Assembly: GCA_017461665.1 (NCBI GenBank)
Contig: JAFTXI010000007.1
Span: forward strand, 1 to 58,727
From: Bacteroidales bacterium
Lineage (GTDB): Bacteria > Bacteroidota > Bacteroidia > Bacteroidales > F082
Direction of reading: 5' to 3'
Length of the DNA stretch: 58,727 bases
Shown: positions 26,392 through 37,278 of the stretch, piece by piece
Layout of the letters: each line of letters starts with the position of its first letter
Numbering within the stretch: position 1 is the stretch's first letter
Notes under the pieces: generated by a model
What the model saw: only the letters and a program-made list of their open reading frames with translations
Databases searched by the model: none
Told to the model about the DNA's origin: nothing
Translations under genes and position numbers: made by a program

Positions 26392-27744
26392 ATGATTAAA
26401 ATAAAAAAAGGTATTGATATTCACCTTGTTGGCGAGGCAAAGAAAGAGCTCAGAAATTATGAGCCTACACTTTGCGCTGTCAAACCTCACGACTTCATAG
26501 GCGTGGTGCCAAAATTACACGTGGCAGAAGGTGATGAAGTAAAAGTCGGTACCGTTTTGTTCCACAACAAGAACAATGAAGGCATTTTCTTTACCTCCCC
26601 GGTATCAGGAACTATTAAAGCCGTCGTTCGTGGAGAAAAACGCGTCATCCTACAAGTCATCATCGAATCAGATGGAAAATACGAAACCATCGACTTCGGT
26701 AAAGCTGACCCATCTAAGTTGTCACGCGAACAAGTGGCAGACAAGATGATTCAAAGTGGTACATGGACAATGTTACGTCAACGTCCATACTCTACAATAG
26801 CTAATCCACAAGACAAACCAAAATGTATCGCCGTTTCAATGTTCGATACAGCTCCATTGGCTCCAGATGATAACTTCATCATTGAAAACCAATATGAAGC
26901 AGTTAAAGTAGGTGTCGAAGCTCTCGCTAAATTGACCGACGGTATGGTTTATCTCAACGTCAACTCATCGGCAACAGCAAAAAAACTCGCTTCATTGAAC
27001 TTCTCAGCAAAGAACGTCTCTATCAACGAGTTCGAAGGACCACACCCTGCAGGTAACATAAGCACCCAGCTTAATGTGTTGTCGCCTATCAATAAAGGCG
27101 AAGTGGTATGGTACTGCTACGCACAAAATCTTGTCAGCATAGGAAATCTCTTCCTCAATGGAACTTACGACAGCCTCAGAACAATAGCTTTCACAGGTTC
27201 AGAAGTGAAAGACCCAGTATATTACCAAACAAGAATCGGTGCCGATTTGTCAGGATTGTACAACAACATCTCTTCAGACTTGGCTACAGTCCGTATCATC
27301 AGCGGTAACGTCTTGACAGGTACAAAAATCAATGGAGACAATTTCTTGGGATTTTACGATTCACAAGTCACAGCTATTCCAGAAGGCGACCACTATCAAC
27401 TCTTCGGTTGGTTAGCTCCTAACTTCAAGAAGTTCACCTCAACAAACACAATGGGCGCATCATTATGCAAGAAGAGCAAGAAAGTTCTCGACACCAACCT
27501 CAACGGTGGTATCCGTCCACTTATTATGACAGGTAACTTCGAGAAAGTATTCCCATTCGATATCTATCCAATGCAACTCCTCAAGGCTTGTATTATCAAA
27601 GACATCGATCAGATGGAAGAACTCGGTATCTATGAAATCGATGCTGAAGACTTCGCTTTGTGTGAAGTCATCGACCCATCGAAGACTCCGATTCAACAAA
27701 TCGTACGTGAAAGTTTAGAAATGCTTCGTAAAGAAATGAACTAA
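26392..27744 (+). CDS. nqrA: Na+-translocating NADH:quinone reductase subunit A
   Basis: Peripheral quinone-interacting subunit (450 aa) of the Na+-pumping NQR complex. The N-terminus MIKIKKGIDIHLVGEAKKEL is typical, and a barrel-sandwich region (KPHDFIGVVPKLHVAEGDEV) follows. The C-terminal RPLIMTGNFEKVFPFDIYPM is also conserved. It opens the nqrABCDEF cluster, whose genes nearly all touch or overlap. Confidence 0.94.
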   Translation: MIKIKKGIDIHLVGEAKKELRNYEPTLCAVKPHDFIGVVPKLHVAEGDEVKVGTVLFHNKNNEGIFFTSPVSGTIKAVVRGEKRVILQVIIESDGKYETIDFGKADPSKLSREQVADKMIQSGTWTMLRQRPYSTIANPQDKPKCIAVSMFDTAPLAPDDNFIIENQYEAVKVGVEALAKLTDGMVYLNVNSSATAKKLASLNFSAKNVSINEFEGPHPAGNISTQLNVLSPINKGEVVWYCYAQNLVSIGNLFLNGTYDSLRTIAFTGSEVKDPVYYQTRIGADLSGLYNNISSDLATVRIISGNVLTGTKINGDNFLGFYDSQVTAIPEGDHYQLFGWLAPNFKKFTSTNTMGASLCKKSKKVLDTNLNGGIRPLIMTGNFEKVFPFDIYPMQLLKACIIKDIDQMEELGIYEIDAEDFALCEVIDPSKTPIQQIVRESLEMLRKEMN

Positions 27745-27755
27745 ATATCAGAATT

Positions 27756-28913
27756 ATGGGATTACGTAAATTTTTAGATAATATCAAACCTAACTTTGAA
27801 GAAGGCGGCAAACTACACTGCTTCCATTCATTGTTCGATGCTATGGAGACATTCTTCTACGTTCCTAACAAAGTGACTCTCAATGGCGCACACGTCAGAG
27901 ATGCTGTCGATATGAAACGTAACATGATTTATGTCCTCATCGCTCTCATTCCTTGCTTCCTCTTCGGAACATGGAACATCGGTTATCAACATTTCCTTTC
28001 TCATGGTGAAACAGCAACATTATGGCAAAACTTCGGTTATGGTTTGCTCAAAATATTGCCTCTTTACATCGTGAGTTATGTAGTAGGTCTTGGCATTGAA
28101 ATCATCTTTGCACAGATCAGAAAAGAAGAAGTCAACGAAGGTTATTTCGTGACAGGTTTCTTGATTCCTTTAATCATGCCAGCTGACGTTCCATTGTGGA
28201 TGCTCGCATTGGCAGTGGCTTTCGCAGTCATCATCGGTAAAGAAGTGTTCGGCGGCAGCGGTATGAATGTCGTCAACCCAGCTCTTCTTGCACGTGCCTT
28301 CTTGTTCTTCTCATATCCATCGCAAATGTCGGGCGACGGCATCTGGATTGCTGAAAAAGCTGACGCATACTCAGGAGCAACACCACTCGGTACAATCTTG
28401 AACGGCGGTGGCGTTGACCAACTTCCAAGTGTGATGGAAATGTTTATCGGAACAATACCAGGTAGCGTCGGTGAGACTTCAAAGATCGCTATCCTCATTG
28501 GTGCATGCTTCCTCTTATTAACAGGCGTTGCAAGCTTCAGAATCATGCTCTCAACATTCGTTGGAGCAGCAGCAATGGGCTTGTTGTTCAATGCTATCGG
28601 TACAACAACAGCAATGGAAGTCCCATTCTACTATCACTTCTTGATGGGCGGTTTCATGTTCGGTGCAGTCTTCATGGCAACAGACCCTGTTACAGCAGCA
28701 CAGACAAACACAGGTAAAATCATCTACGGATTCCTCATCGGAGCAATGGCAGTATTAATCCGCGTTGCGAACCCTGGTTACCCAGAAGGTATGATGCTCG
28801 CTATATTGCTCCTCAACGTATTCGCTCCACTCATCGACTATTGTGTAGTGGCAATGAATATCAGAAACCGTAAAAAACGTTGGGCTAAAGCAGAAGAAAG
28901 GAGCACAAAATGA
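27756..28913 (+). CDS. nqrB: Na+-translocating NADH:quinone reductase subunit B
   Basis: Integral membrane subunit (385 aa, about nine hydrophobic segments) on the Na+ path. The FMN-attachment threonine lies in AYSGATPLGT. The soluble N-terminal part includes KVTLNGAHVRDAVDMKR. It overlaps nqrC by four bases (ATGA). Confidence 0.94.
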   Translation: MGLRKFLDNIKPNFEEGGKLHCFHSLFDAMETFFYVPNKVTLNGAHVRDAVDMKRNMIYVLIALIPCFLFGTWNIGYQHFLSHGETATLWQNFGYGLLKILPLYIVSYVVGLGIEIIFAQIRKEEVNEGYFVTGFLIPLIMPADVPLWMLALAVAFAVIIGKEVFGGSGMNVVNPALLARAFLFFSYPSQMSGDGIWIAEKADAYSGATPLGTILNGGGVDQLPSVMEMFIGTIPGSVGETSKIAILIGACFLLLTGVASFRIMLSTFVGAAAMGLLFNAIGTTTAMEVPFYYHFLMGGFMFGAVFMATDPVTAAQTNTGKIIYGFLIGAMAVLIRVANPGYPEGMMLAILLLNVFAPLIDYCVVAMNIRNRKKRWAKAEERSTK

Positions 28914-29635
28914 AAGACAGATATATTTTCACATACATTATAATATTGGTTGCAATAGTAGCCGTATTATTGTCGGCAGCAGCAATGGTGTTACAACCAT
29001 TCCAACAGGCAAACATCAATAACGAAAAGATGATGAACATCTTGAAAGCAGCCGATGTACAAAATGTCGATAAAGAAAATGTCCAAAAGCTTTTCAATGA
29101 AGATTGCGTAAAGATGTTACTCGTTAACGCAAAAGGTGAAGTTGTTGAAGAATGTACGAAAGACTTTACAGAATTCGCTGCTTTCACCATGAACATGAAA
29201 GATGAGCTTTATAAAAAAGACAATGGAAAAGATTATGTTTTACCAATTATCGTTATCAATAACGGTAAGGAAAACGTTAACGTCATTCAACTTCAAGGCG
29301 CAGGTCTTTGGGGACCTATCTGGGGTTACATCGGAATGACATCAAACTTCCAAAACGTAGTAGGCGTTGTTTTCGACCACAAATCAGAAACACCAGGTTT
29401 GGGTGCTGAAATCACAACACCGGGCTTCACAGAACAGTTTAAAGGTAAGACAATCTTCAGCGATGGTGAATTTGTTTCGATAGACGTCGTTAAAGGCGGG
29501 GTGGCAAATCTCTCAGCCGATCTTCAAAAGAACTCTGTCGATGCCATCAGCGGTGGTACTATAACTTCAAACGGAGTTAATAATATGATAGAAAAAGTGT
29601 TAGAATCATATTTACCATATATTGAAAAACAATGA
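28910..29635 (+). CDS. nqrC: Na+-translocating NADH:quinone reductase subunit C
   Basis: Membrane-anchored flavin subunit (241 aa): one N-terminal helix, then a periplasmic domain. The FMN-bearing threonine is in [13 protein letters not shown] (SGxT-TS motif). [14 protein letters not shown] and [12 protein letters not shown] are typical NqrC/RnfG blocks. It overlaps both neighbours by four bases. Confidence 0.93.
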   Translation: MKDRYIFTYIIILVAIVAVLLSAAAMVLQPFQQANINNEKMMNILKAADVQNVDKENVQKLFNEDCVKMLLVNAKGEVVEECTKDFTEFAAFTMNMKDELYKKDNGKDYVLPIIVINNGKENVNVIQLQGAGLWGPIWGYIGMTSNFQNVVGVVFDHKSETPGLGAEITTPGFTEQFKGKTIFSDGEFVSIDVVKGGVANLSADLQKNSVDAISGGTITSNGVNNMIEKVLESYLPYIEKQ

Positions 29636-30240
29636 ATAAGAATTTAGAACTCATAACAGCTCCATTACGCAAGACAAATCCTGTAACAGTATTAATATTA
29701 GGTATATGTTCTGCACTCGCCGTAACAGCAAAGCTTAAACCGGCATTGGTAATGGGTCTCTCAGTAACAGTGGTTGTAGCTTTATCAAACTTAGTTATCT
29801 CGTTATTGAGAAAAGGTATTCCTGCAAAAATACGTATCATCGTTCAACTTATAGTGGTAGCGGCTCTCGTTATCTTAGTTGACCAGGTTCTTAAGGCTTT
29901 CGTCTATGACGTAAGTAAACAACTCTCAGTTTATGTCGGTCTTATCATCACAAACTGTATCGTGATGGGACGTCTCGAAGCTTTCGCTATGGCAAACAAA
30001 CCATGGGAATCATTCTTAGACGGTATCGGCAACGGTCTTGGTTACGCCCTTATATTAGTCGTTGTGGCATTCTTCCGCGAACTCTTCGGTTCAGGAACAT
30101 TACTCGGTTTCCAAGTTATCCCACAAGGACTTTACGATTTCGGTTATGTTAACAACGGTCTCATGATTCTTCCTCCAATGGCATTGATTATTATCGGAGT
30201 TATCATGTGGCTACAAAAACCAGAGGAGGATAAGAAATAA
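29632..30240 (+). CDS. nqrD: Na+-translocating NADH:quinone reductase subunit D
   Basis: Six-helix membrane subunit (202 aa) related to RnfE. The conserved cysteine of the intramembrane Fe site is in [16 protein letters not shown], and [16 protein letters not shown] is conserved near the end. The stop overlaps the nqrE start by one base (TAATG). Confidence 0.93.
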   Translation: MNKNLELITAPLRKTNPVTVLILGICSALAVTAKLKPALVMGLSVTVVVALSNLVISLLRKGIPAKIRIIVQLIVVAALVILVDQVLKAFVYDVSKQLSVYVGLIITNCIVMGRLEAFAMANKPWESFLDGIGNGLGYALILVVVAFFRELFGSGTLLGFQVIPQGLYDFGYVNNGLMILPPMALIIIGVIMWLQKPEEDKK

Positions 30241-30857
30241 TGGAATCATTAGGTATTTTTATTCGTTCGATATTCATCGACAATATGATATTTGCATATT
30301 TCTTGGGAATGTGCTCATATCTCGCAGTATCGAAAAATGTTAAGACCTCTTTCGGTCTTGGCGTAGCAGTTGTATTCGTGCTTGCTATCACAGTGCCTAT
30401 CAACTATTTATTAGATGAATATGTTTTATCGACAGGCGCTTTGGCATGGTTAAGCCCTAAGTTCGCTGGCGTCAACTTAGACTTCTTAAGCTTCATCCTC
30501 TTCATCGCTATCATCGCAGCTATCGTTCAAATTCTTGAGATGGTAGTAGAGAAATTTACTCCAGCCTTGTATTCTTCATTAGGTATCTTTTTGCCTCTTA
30601 TCGCTGTTAACTGCGCTATCATGGGTGCTTCTCTCTTCATGCAAGAAAGAGATTTCACAACAGTTGGCCAGTCGTTGGCATACGGCTTAGGCTCAGGTAT
30701 CGGTTGGCTCCTCGCTATCGTAGGTATAGCCGCTATCAGAGAAAAGATAAGATATTCTCATATCCCTAAGTCATTGCAAGGTACAGGTATAGCTTTCATT
30801 TTGACAGGTTTGATGGGTATCGCCTTTATGTCATTCCTCGGTATAACTTTTAAATAA
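30240..30857 (+). CDS. nqrE: Na+-translocating NADH:quinone reductase subunit E
   Basis: Six-helix membrane subunit (205 aa) related to RnfA, in inverted topology to NqrD. Conserved cysteines are in FLGMCSYLAVSKN and IAVNCAIMGASLFM, which share the Fe centre with NqrD. Confidence 0.94.
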   Translation: MESLGIFIRSIFIDNMIFAYFLGMCSYLAVSKNVKTSFGLGVAVVFVLAITVPINYLLDEYVLSTGALAWLSPKFAGVNLDFLSFILFIAIIAAIVQILEMVVEKFTPALYSSLGIFLPLIAVNCAIMGASLFMQERDFTTVGQSLAYGLGSGIGWLLAIVGIAAIREKIRYSHIPKSLQGTGIAFILTGLMGIAFMSFLGITFK

Positions 30858-30886
30858 TTTTTGTTACAGTCTAAAAAAATAAAGAA

Positions 30887-32131
30887 ATGAGTACTACATC
30901 AATCATTTTATTAAGCGTTATCGTTTTCTTGATCGTTGTTTTAATTCCTGTAACAATATTGGTTATTGTCAGAAAGAAACTTGCACCACAAGGCAAAGTT
31001 AAGATTAACATCAACGATGAAAAAGAAATAGAAGTAGAACCGGGCAACTCATTGCTCGCAACATTAGCCAACGAACAAATATTCCTTCCATCAGCATGTG
31101 GTGGCGGCGGTAGCTGCGGTATGTGTCGTTGCCAAGTATTAGAAGGCGGCGGTACCATCCTTCCTACAGAAACAGGTTTCTTCAGCAGAAAAGAACAACA
31201 AAATCACTGGAGATTAGGCTGCCAGGTGAAAGTTCGCGAAGACATGAAAATCCACATCAACCCACAAATCTTCGGTATTAAGAAGTGGGAATGTGAAGTT
31301 GTCAGCAACAGAAACGTCGCTACTTTCATCAAGGAATTCGTCGTTAAACTTCCAGAAGGTGAACACCTCAAGTTCTTATCAGGCGGTTACATCCAAATCG
31401 ACGTTCCTAAAATTGATGTCAATTATAAAGACATCGACGTCGATGACGAATACAAAGCCGACTGGGAAAAATTCGGTATGTTCGACTTGGTCATGCACAA
31501 CCCTGAACCACAGTTCAGAGCTTACTCTATGGCCAGTTACCCAGCCGAAGATAATATCATTATGCTTAACGTCCGTATCGCAACACCTCCATTCGACAGA
31601 GTTAATGGCGGCTTCATGAAAGTAAATCCTGGTGTATGTTCTTCATACATCTACTCATTGAAACCTGGCGATAAGGTTACTATCAGCGGTCCATACGGTG
31701 AATTCCACATCAAGGATACAAAACGCGAGATTATCTTCATTGGTGGTGGCGCCGGTATGGCTCCAATGCGTTCTCACATCTTGGATCTCTTCCTAACAAA
31801 ACACACCGACAGAAAAGTTTCTTACTGGTACGGCGGTCGTTCTTTACGCGAACTCTTCTACATCGACGACTTCAGAAAGATTGAGGAAGAAAATCCAAAC
31901 TTCAAGTTCAACATCGCTCTCTCGGCTCCGCTTCCTGAAGATAATTGGACAGGTTATGTAGGTAACATCCACGAAGTATTGTTAGAAAATTATCTTAAGA
32001 ATCACAGCGAACCAGAAGAAATTGAATACTACCTCTGTGGACCTCCTATGATGACAGCAGCAGTCCTTAAGATGCTCGACAGTCTCGGCGTTCCAAAAGA
32101 AATGATTTCATTCGACGATTTTGGAGGTTAA
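30887..32131 (+). CDS. nqrF: Na+-translocating NADH:quinone reductase subunit F
   Basis: NADH-oxidising subunit (414 aa). One N-terminal helix is followed by a [2Fe-2S] ferredoxin domain (SACGGGGSCGMCRC and RLGC), an FAD domain (FRAYSMASYP) and an NADH domain (GGGAGMAPMRSHI, YYLCGPPMM), ending FDDFGG as usual. It closes the nqr cluster; the dicarboxylate transporter starts 38 bases later. Confidence 0.95.
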   Translation: MSTTSIILLSVIVFLIVVLIPVTILVIVRKKLAPQGKVKININDEKEIEVEPGNSLLATLANEQIFLPSACGGGGSCGMCRCQVLEGGGTILPTETGFFSRKEQQNHWRLGCQVKVREDMKIHINPQIFGIKKWECEVVSNRNVATFIKEFVVKLPEGEHLKFLSGGYIQIDVPKIDVNYKDIDVDDEYKADWEKFGMFDLVMHNPEPQFRAYSMASYPAEDNIIMLNVRIATPPFDRVNGGFMKVNPGVCSSYIYSLKPGDKVTISGPYGEFHIKDTKREIIFIGGGAGMAPMRSHILDLFLTKHTDRKVSYWYGGRSLRELFYIDDFRKIEEENPNFKFNIALSAPLPEDNWTGYVGNIHEVLLENYLKNHSEPEEIEYYLCGPPMMTAAVLKMLDSLGVPKEMISFDDFGG

Positions 32132-32169
32132 TAAACGATGAATTCAAAACTTTAAATTAAAAAACAACA

Positions 32170-33612
32170 ATGAGTGATTCATTCAATTTAAGAAAGGCAG
32201 TCAAGATAACCTTGGCTATTATAGTATTCTTCTTCTTATGGTTTGTCCCAGCGGCAGTCTTGGGATTGCCAGAGCTCACTGTAGTACAACAACGTGTCAT
32301 AGCCGTTTTCGGCTTGGCACTTGTTTTATGGTTTACAGAAGCTATTCCTTCATGGACAACATCAATGCTTATTGTTGTCATCTTATTAGTGACATGTTCC
32401 GACAGCTCGTTGTTCTTCTTGAGAAATGGAGAAAACATTGGTCAGCTCCTTTCACATAAAGCTATCATGGGAGCTTTTGCAGATCCAACCATCATGCTTT
32501 TCCTCGGCGGTTTCGTCATCGCTATCATAGCTTCCAAGATGGGTATCGACGTTCAGTTGGCAAGATTATTAATGAAGCCTTTCGGTAAGAGGTCGGAGTT
32601 TGTTCTCCTCGGCTTCCTTATGATTACAGGTTGTTTCTCTATGTTCATCAGCAACACAGCAACGGCAGCTATGATGCTTACCTTCATGGCACCTATCATC
32701 CGTTACTTGCCTGTTGATGGTAAGGGTAGAGTAGGTTTCGTAATGTCAATTCCAATCGGAGCCAACCTCGGTGGTATGGCAACTCCAGTTGGAACACCTC
32801 CAAATGCTATAGCCCTCAAATATTTGAACGACCCTGAAGGTCTTAACTTAAATATCGGTTTCGGCGACTGGGCAATGGTGATGGTTCCTTTCACAATCGT
32901 ATTGCTCTTGTTAGCTTGGGTATTGCTTATCAAGTTGTTCCCATTCAAACAAAAGACTATCGATTTGCATATCGAAGGTGAAACAGAAAAAGGACCAAGA
33001 CTTGTTCTTGCTTACGTCACATTACTTTTAACAATAGCATTATGGTTGACAGATAAATTCACTGGTATCAACGCCAATGCTGTCGCTTTGATACCTATCG
33101 CAGTATTCTGCGTGACAGGTTTGTTCACAAAGGACGACCTTAAGGAAATCAACTGGGACGTTATCTGGTTAGTAGCCGGAGGTTTCGCTTTGGGTACAGC
33201 TTTAGACCATTCAGGTCTTGCCAAATATTTGGTACAAGCTATTCCATTCAATCAATGGTCGCCAGTAATCGTTATCGCAGGCGCAGGTTTGTTGTGTTAC
33301 TTCTTCTCAAACTTAATTTCAAACACAGCAACAGCAGCTCTCCTTATCCCTGTTATGGTAGCAGTTGGAACAGGTATGGGAGATGTCTTGGAACCTTACG
33401 GAGGAATATTGACACTCATCCTCGGTGTAACATTGTCAGCATCACTCGCTATGATATTACCGGTAAGTACACCTCCTAACGCTATCGCCTATAGTACAGG
33501 CATGGTAGATACAAAAGAGATGCGCAAAGTCGGTGTCATCGTTGGTGTTGTAGGTCTCGTCTTAGCTTTCACAATGTTAATCATTGTTGGTAAGGCTGGA
33601 ATCATGCTTTAA
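32170..33612 (+). CDS. SLC13/DASS-family Na+-coupled dicarboxylate transporter
   Basis: Membrane protein of 480 aa with the two-fold inverted repeat of DASS carriers. The Na+/substrate motifs occur twice: ISNTATAAMM with TPVGTPPNAIAL, and ISNTATAALL with LPVSTPPNAIAY. WFTEAIPSWTTSMLI is also typical. Likely moves C4-dicarboxylates such as fumarate, malate or succinate with Na+. It sits between the Na+ pump and fumarate reductase, which supports both the ion and the substrate. Direction of transport and exact substrate are inferred. Confidence 0.9.
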   Translation: MSDSFNLRKAVKITLAIIVFFFLWFVPAAVLGLPELTVVQQRVIAVFGLALVLWFTEAIPSWTTSMLIVVILLVTCSDSSLFFLRNGENIGQLLSHKAIMGAFADPTIMLFLGGFVIAIIASKMGIDVQLARLLMKPFGKRSEFVLLGFLMITGCFSMFISNTATAAMMLTFMAPIIRYLPVDGKGRVGFVMSIPIGANLGGMATPVGTPPNAIALKYLNDPEGLNLNIGFGDWAMVMVPFTIVLLLLAWVLLIKLFPFKQKTIDLHIEGETEKGPRLVLAYVTLLLTIALWLTDKFTGINANAVALIPIAVFCVTGLFTKDDLKEINWDVIWLVAGGFALGTALDHSGLAKYLVQAIPFNQWSPVIVIAGAGLLCYFFSNLISNTATAALLIPVMVAVGTGMGDVLEPYGGILTLILGVTLSASLAMILPVSTPPNAIAYSTGMVDTKEMRKVGVIVGVVGLVLAFTMLIIVGKAGIML

Positions 33613-33640
33613 ATAAATTATTAATTCAAAACAAAAAAAC

Positions 33641-34339
33641 ATGGGTAACAAAGGTCTTTCATCAATTACAAAAAAATTGATTATGGCGATAACTGGAGGA
33701 GCGATGGTATTTTTCCTCTTGTTCCACGCCTCAATGAACTTAGTCGCAATTATCAAGCCAGAAGGCTATAACAAAATTTGCGAATTTCTTGGAGCAAATT
33801 GGTACGCTTTAGTAGCTACAGTCGGTTTAGCAGCTCTTATGGTAGTCCACCTCGTTTACGCTTTTATCTTGTCGTTACAAAACTACCGAGCACGTGGTAA
33901 ACAACGTTATGCAGTAGTTGAAAAACAAGAAGGCGTGTCATGGGCTTCTAAAAACATGCTCGTTATCGGTATGATAGTGTTAGTAGGTTTGGTAGTACAC
34001 TTGATTAATTTCTGGGCAAAGATGCAACTTCCTGAAGTATTGCATAAGTTAGGCTTCGAAGTTAACAAAGCTGTCCTCGACAACGCAACAAACGGTGTTC
34101 ATTACATCGTTAACACATTCTCATGCTGGTGGTATTCAGTGATTTACTTAGTATGGTTGTTCTTCTTGTGGCTTCACTTGGATCATGGCATTGCAAGCGT
34201 TATGCAATCAATCGGTTGGAGCAATCATGTATGGCAAAAGAGAATTGAGTGTATAGGAAAAATCTTCGCTATCCTCATCGTTCTTATGTTTGCTTCTGTA
34301 GTTATTTATTATTGGTTAATTGTCCCTCCTGTAGCATAA
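33641..34339 (+). CDS. frdC: Fumarate reductase/succinate dehydrogenase cytochrome b subunit
   Basis: Membrane anchor (232 aa, five helices) of the di-haem type found in Bacteroidota quinol:fumarate reductases. Candidate haem histidines lie in [26 protein letters not shown] and LHLDHGIAS. It exchanges electrons with menaquinone and passes them to FrdB. It precedes frdA by 19 bases. Confidence 0.92.
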   Translation: MGNKGLSSITKKLIMAITGGAMVFFLLFHASMNLVAIIKPEGYNKICEFLGANWYALVATVGLAALMVVHLVYAFILSLQNYRARGKQRYAVVEKQEGVSWASKNMLVIGMIVLVGLVVHLINFWAKMQLPEVLHKLGFEVNKAVLDNATNGVHYIVNTFSCWWYSVIYLVWLFFLWLHLDHGIASVMQSIGWSNHVWQKRIECIGKIFAILIVLMFASVVIYYWLIVPPVA

Positions 34340-34358
34340 TATTAAAAGACAATACGAT

Positions 34359-36296
34359 ATGAAAGAGTTAAATTCAAAGATACCGGCAGGTCCATTGGCA
34401 GAGAAATGGACAAATTATAAGGCTCATCAAAATTTGGTGAATCCTGCCAACAAGAGAAAATTAGACATTATTGTTATCGGTACCGGTCTTGCAGGTGCAT
34501 CGGCAGCTGCTTCATTCGGAGAGATGGGTTTCAACGTAAAAGTGTTCTGCATCCAAGATAGCCCACGCCGCGCTCACAGTATCGCTGCTCAAGGTGGTAT
34601 CAACGCTGCTAAGAACTATCCTAACGATGGCGACAGCGTTTATCGTCTTTTCTACGATACAATTAAAGGTGGCGACTATCGCGCACGCGAGGCTAACGTC
34701 TATCGTCTCGCAGAATTGAGTAACAACATCATCGACCAATGCGTGGCTCAAGGTATTCCTTTCGCTCGCGAATACGGTGGATTATTAGCTAACCGTTCTT
34801 TCGGTGGTGCTCAAGTATCCCGAACATTCTATGCCCGCGGTCAAACCGGACAACAACTCCTCTTAGGTGCCTACGGCGCTTTAAGTAAAGAAATAGAAAA
34901 AGGTACAGTTAAGATGTACGCTCGTCGCGAAATGATGGACGTCGTTCTCGTCGATGGTCGCGCTCGTGGTGTCATCATGCGTAACCTTGTAACAGGCGAA
35001 CTCGAACGCTACGCAGCTCACGCTGTCGTCATCGCTTCTGGCGGTTACGGTCGTGTGTTCTTCCTCTCAACAAATGCCATGTCGTCAAACGGCTCAGCCG
35101 AATGGCAAGCCTATAAGAGAGGCGCTATGATGGCTAACCCTTGCTTCACTCAAATACACCCAACATGTATCCCTGTCCACGGTGACTACCAATCTAAACT
35201 TACTCTTATGAGTGAAAGTCTCCGTAACGACGGTCGTATCTGGGTCCCTAAAGATGAAAAAGACGCAAAACGCTTGGCTAAAGGCGAAATCAAAGCAACA
35301 GATATCCCTGAAGAAAAACGCGACTACTATCTCGAACGCCGCTATCCAGCTTTCGGTAACCTCGTTCCTCGTGACGTCGCTTCTCGCGCAGCTAAAGAAA
35401 GATGCGATGCTGGCTTCGGTGTGAACAACACAGGTCTCGCTGTTTACTTAGACTTCAAAGAAGCTATCGGTCGCTTGGGTGAAAAAGTCGTTGAAGAAAA
35501 GTACGGCAACCTCTTCGAGATGTATGAACGTATCACCGACGACAATCCATATAAGACACCTATGATGATTTATCCTGCTGTTCACTACACAATGGGTGGC
35601 CTCTGGGTTGACTACGAATTACAAACAACAATCCCTGGTCTCTTCGCAGCCGGTGAAGCTAACTTCTCCGACCACGGTGCTAACCGTCTCGGCGCTTCAG
35701 CTTTGATGCAAGGTTTATCAGATGGTTACTTCATCTTGCCTTACACAATGCAAAACTACTTAGCCGACCAAATCGGTGTGCCACGTTTCCAAACAAACAC
35801 AGCTGAATTCGACGAAGCAGAAAAACAAATCCGCGAAAAGATCAACCGACTCATGGCTATCAACGGTAAGAAAACCGTCGATTCATTCCACCGCCGCTTA
35901 GGTCTCATCATGTGGAACAAAGTCGGTATGGCTCGTAATGAAGCCGGTTTGAAACAAGCTATCGAAGAAATCAAGGCATTACGCGCTGAGTTCTGGAAAG
36001 ACGTTAAAGTACCAGCAACATCAGGCATGAACAACGAATTGGAAAAAGCTCTCAGAGTAGCCGACTTCTTAGAAATGGGCGAACTCATGGCACGTGACGC
36101 TCTCATGCGTAACGAATCATGTGGCGGCCACTTCCGCGAAGAGTTCCAAACACAAGACGGCGAAGCTATGCGTAACGACGCTGAATATAGCTTCGTAGCT
36201 GCCTACGAATACCAAGGTCCTGATGCAGAACCAGTATTGTATAAGGAACCACTTAAGTTTGAAAATGTCGAGGTTAAACAAAGAAACTATAAATAA
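34359..36296 (+). CDS. frdA: Fumarate reductase/succinate dehydrogenase flavoprotein subunit
   Basis: Catalytic subunit (645 aa). The N-terminal FAD motif is [19 protein letters not shown]. The covalent-FAD histidine is in [14 protein letters not shown]. Active-site and FAD blocks include [24 protein letters not shown] and [18 protein letters not shown]. By context (anaerobe, aspartase, NQR, DASS carrier) fumarate reduction is the likelier direction. Confidence 0.95.
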   Translation: MKELNSKIPAGPLAEKWTNYKAHQNLVNPANKRKLDIIVIGTGLAGASAAASFGEMGFNVKVFCIQDSPRRAHSIAAQGGINAAKNYPNDGDSVYRLFYDTIKGGDYRAREANVYRLAELSNNIIDQCVAQGIPFAREYGGLLANRSFGGAQVSRTFYARGQTGQQLLLGAYGALSKEIEKGTVKMYARREMMDVVLVDGRARGVIMRNLVTGELERYAAHAVVIASGGYGRVFFLSTNAMSSNGSAEWQAYKRGAMMANPCFTQIHPTCIPVHGDYQSKLTLMSESLRNDGRIWVPKDEKDAKRLAKGEIKATDIPEEKRDYYLERRYPAFGNLVPRDVASRAAKERCDAGFGVNNTGLAVYLDFKEAIGRLGEKVVEEKYGNLFEMYERITDDNPYKTPMMIYPAVHYTMGGLWVDYELQTTIPGLFAAGEANFSDHGANRLGASALMQGLSDGYFILPYTMQNYLADQIGVPRFQTNTAEFDEAEKQIREKINRLMAINGKKTVDSFHRRLGLIMWNKVGMARNEAGLKQAIEEIKALRAEFWKDVKVPATSGMNNELEKALRVADFLEMGELMARDALMRNESCGGHFREEFQTQDGEAMRNDAEYSFVAAYEYQGPDAEPVLYKEPLKFENVEVKQRNYK

Positions 36297-36305
36297 TTTT
36301 GCGTT

Positions 36306-37061
36306 ATGAAGTTAACATTGAAAATCTGGAGACAGAAAAATAATTTAGATAAAGGAAAATTTGTTACATATAATGTAGATAACATTCCGGAAGAAGCTTC
36401 ATTCCTCGAGATGCTCGACATCTTGAACGAAAGCCTCGTAGTGAAAGGTGAAGACCCTGTTACTTTCGACCACGACTGCCGCGAAGGTATCTGCGGTGCC
36501 TGTGGCTTGTATATCAATGGTCACCCTCACGGAAAATTCAAGAACACCACAACTTGCCAACTCCACATGCGTAAGTTCAAAGATGGCGACACTATCACCA
36601 TCGAACCATGGCGTTCTGAAGCTTTCCCTATCATAAAAGACTTGATGGTCGACCGTTCAGCATTAGACAGACTCATCCAATCGGGTGGTTACATCTCAGT
36701 ACGCACAGGCGGCGTGCCAGATGCTAACTCAATACCTGTCAACAAACACGACGCCGACCTCTCCATGGACGCTGCTTCATGTATCGGCTGCGGCGCTTGC
36801 GTGGCAACATGTAAAAACGGTAGCGCTATGCTCTTCGTATCAGCTAAGTTCTCTCAACTTGCTCTCTTACCTCAAGGTCAAGTAGAGGCTTACGAAAGAG
36901 TACAAAAAATGGTCAAGAGAATGGACGAACTCGGATTCGGTAACTGCTCAAACACTTACGCTTGTATGGCAGAATGTCCTAAAGGCATCTCTGTTACTAA
37001 CATCGCAAGAATGAACAGACAATTCTTGGCAGCTAAGATAGCAGAACCATTGAAGAAATAA
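36306..37061 (+). CDS. frdB: Fumarate reductase/succinate dehydrogenase iron-sulfur subunit
   Basis: Electron-transfer subunit (251 aa). [2Fe-2S] cysteines: [10 protein letters not shown] and TTCQLHM. [4Fe-4S]: [12 protein letters not shown]. [3Fe-4S]: [15 protein letters not shown]. It links FrdA to FrdC. It is the last gene of the nqrA-frdB run (about 10.7 kb) and is followed by a palindromic repeat and a terminator. Confidence 0.95.
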   Translation: MKLTLKIWRQKNNLDKGKFVTYNVDNIPEEASFLEMLDILNESLVVKGEDPVTFDHDCREGICGACGLYINGHPHGKFKNTTTCQLHMRKFKDGDTITIEPWRSEAFPIIKDLMVDRSALDRLIQSGGYISVRTGGVPDANSIPVNKHDADLSMDAASCIGCGACVATCKNGSAMLFVSAKFSQLALLPQGQVEAYERVQKMVKRMDELGFGNCSNTYACMAECPKGISVTNIARMNRQFLAAKIAEPLKK

Positions 37062-37077
37062 AATGACATAACCTGTA

Positions 37078-37129
37078 GAGACGTATCAATTACACCATAA
37101 AAATAAACAATATGTAATTGCTGCGTCTC
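37078..37129. repeat. Interspersed palindrome, copy A
   Basis: GAGACGTATCAATTAC (37078-37093) faces GTAATTGCTGCGTCTC (37114-37129) across an AT-rich loop with ATAAAAATAAACA. It belongs to the same family as the copies at 45681, 47769 and 47891. Confidence 0.7.
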
Positions 37130-37143
37130 AGAATCTGAAAATC

Positions 37144-37177
37144 AAAAAGTCTCGGTATTTATATTCCGGGACTTTTT
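37144..37177 (+). terminator. Terminator of the nqr-frd block
   Basis: AAAAAGTCTCGG (37144-37155), loop TATTTATATT, CCGGGACTTTTTT (37166 on): a strong stem with one G-T pair and a U-run. Confidence 0.88.
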
Positions 37178-37278
37178 TTGTTATATCCATAAAAAGTCTC
37201 TAAAATAAAAAGTTTTTAGTGTTATAACCCTAAAGTTGGAAATATAATATTACATTTGCCGTTGGATAATTTTTTACC

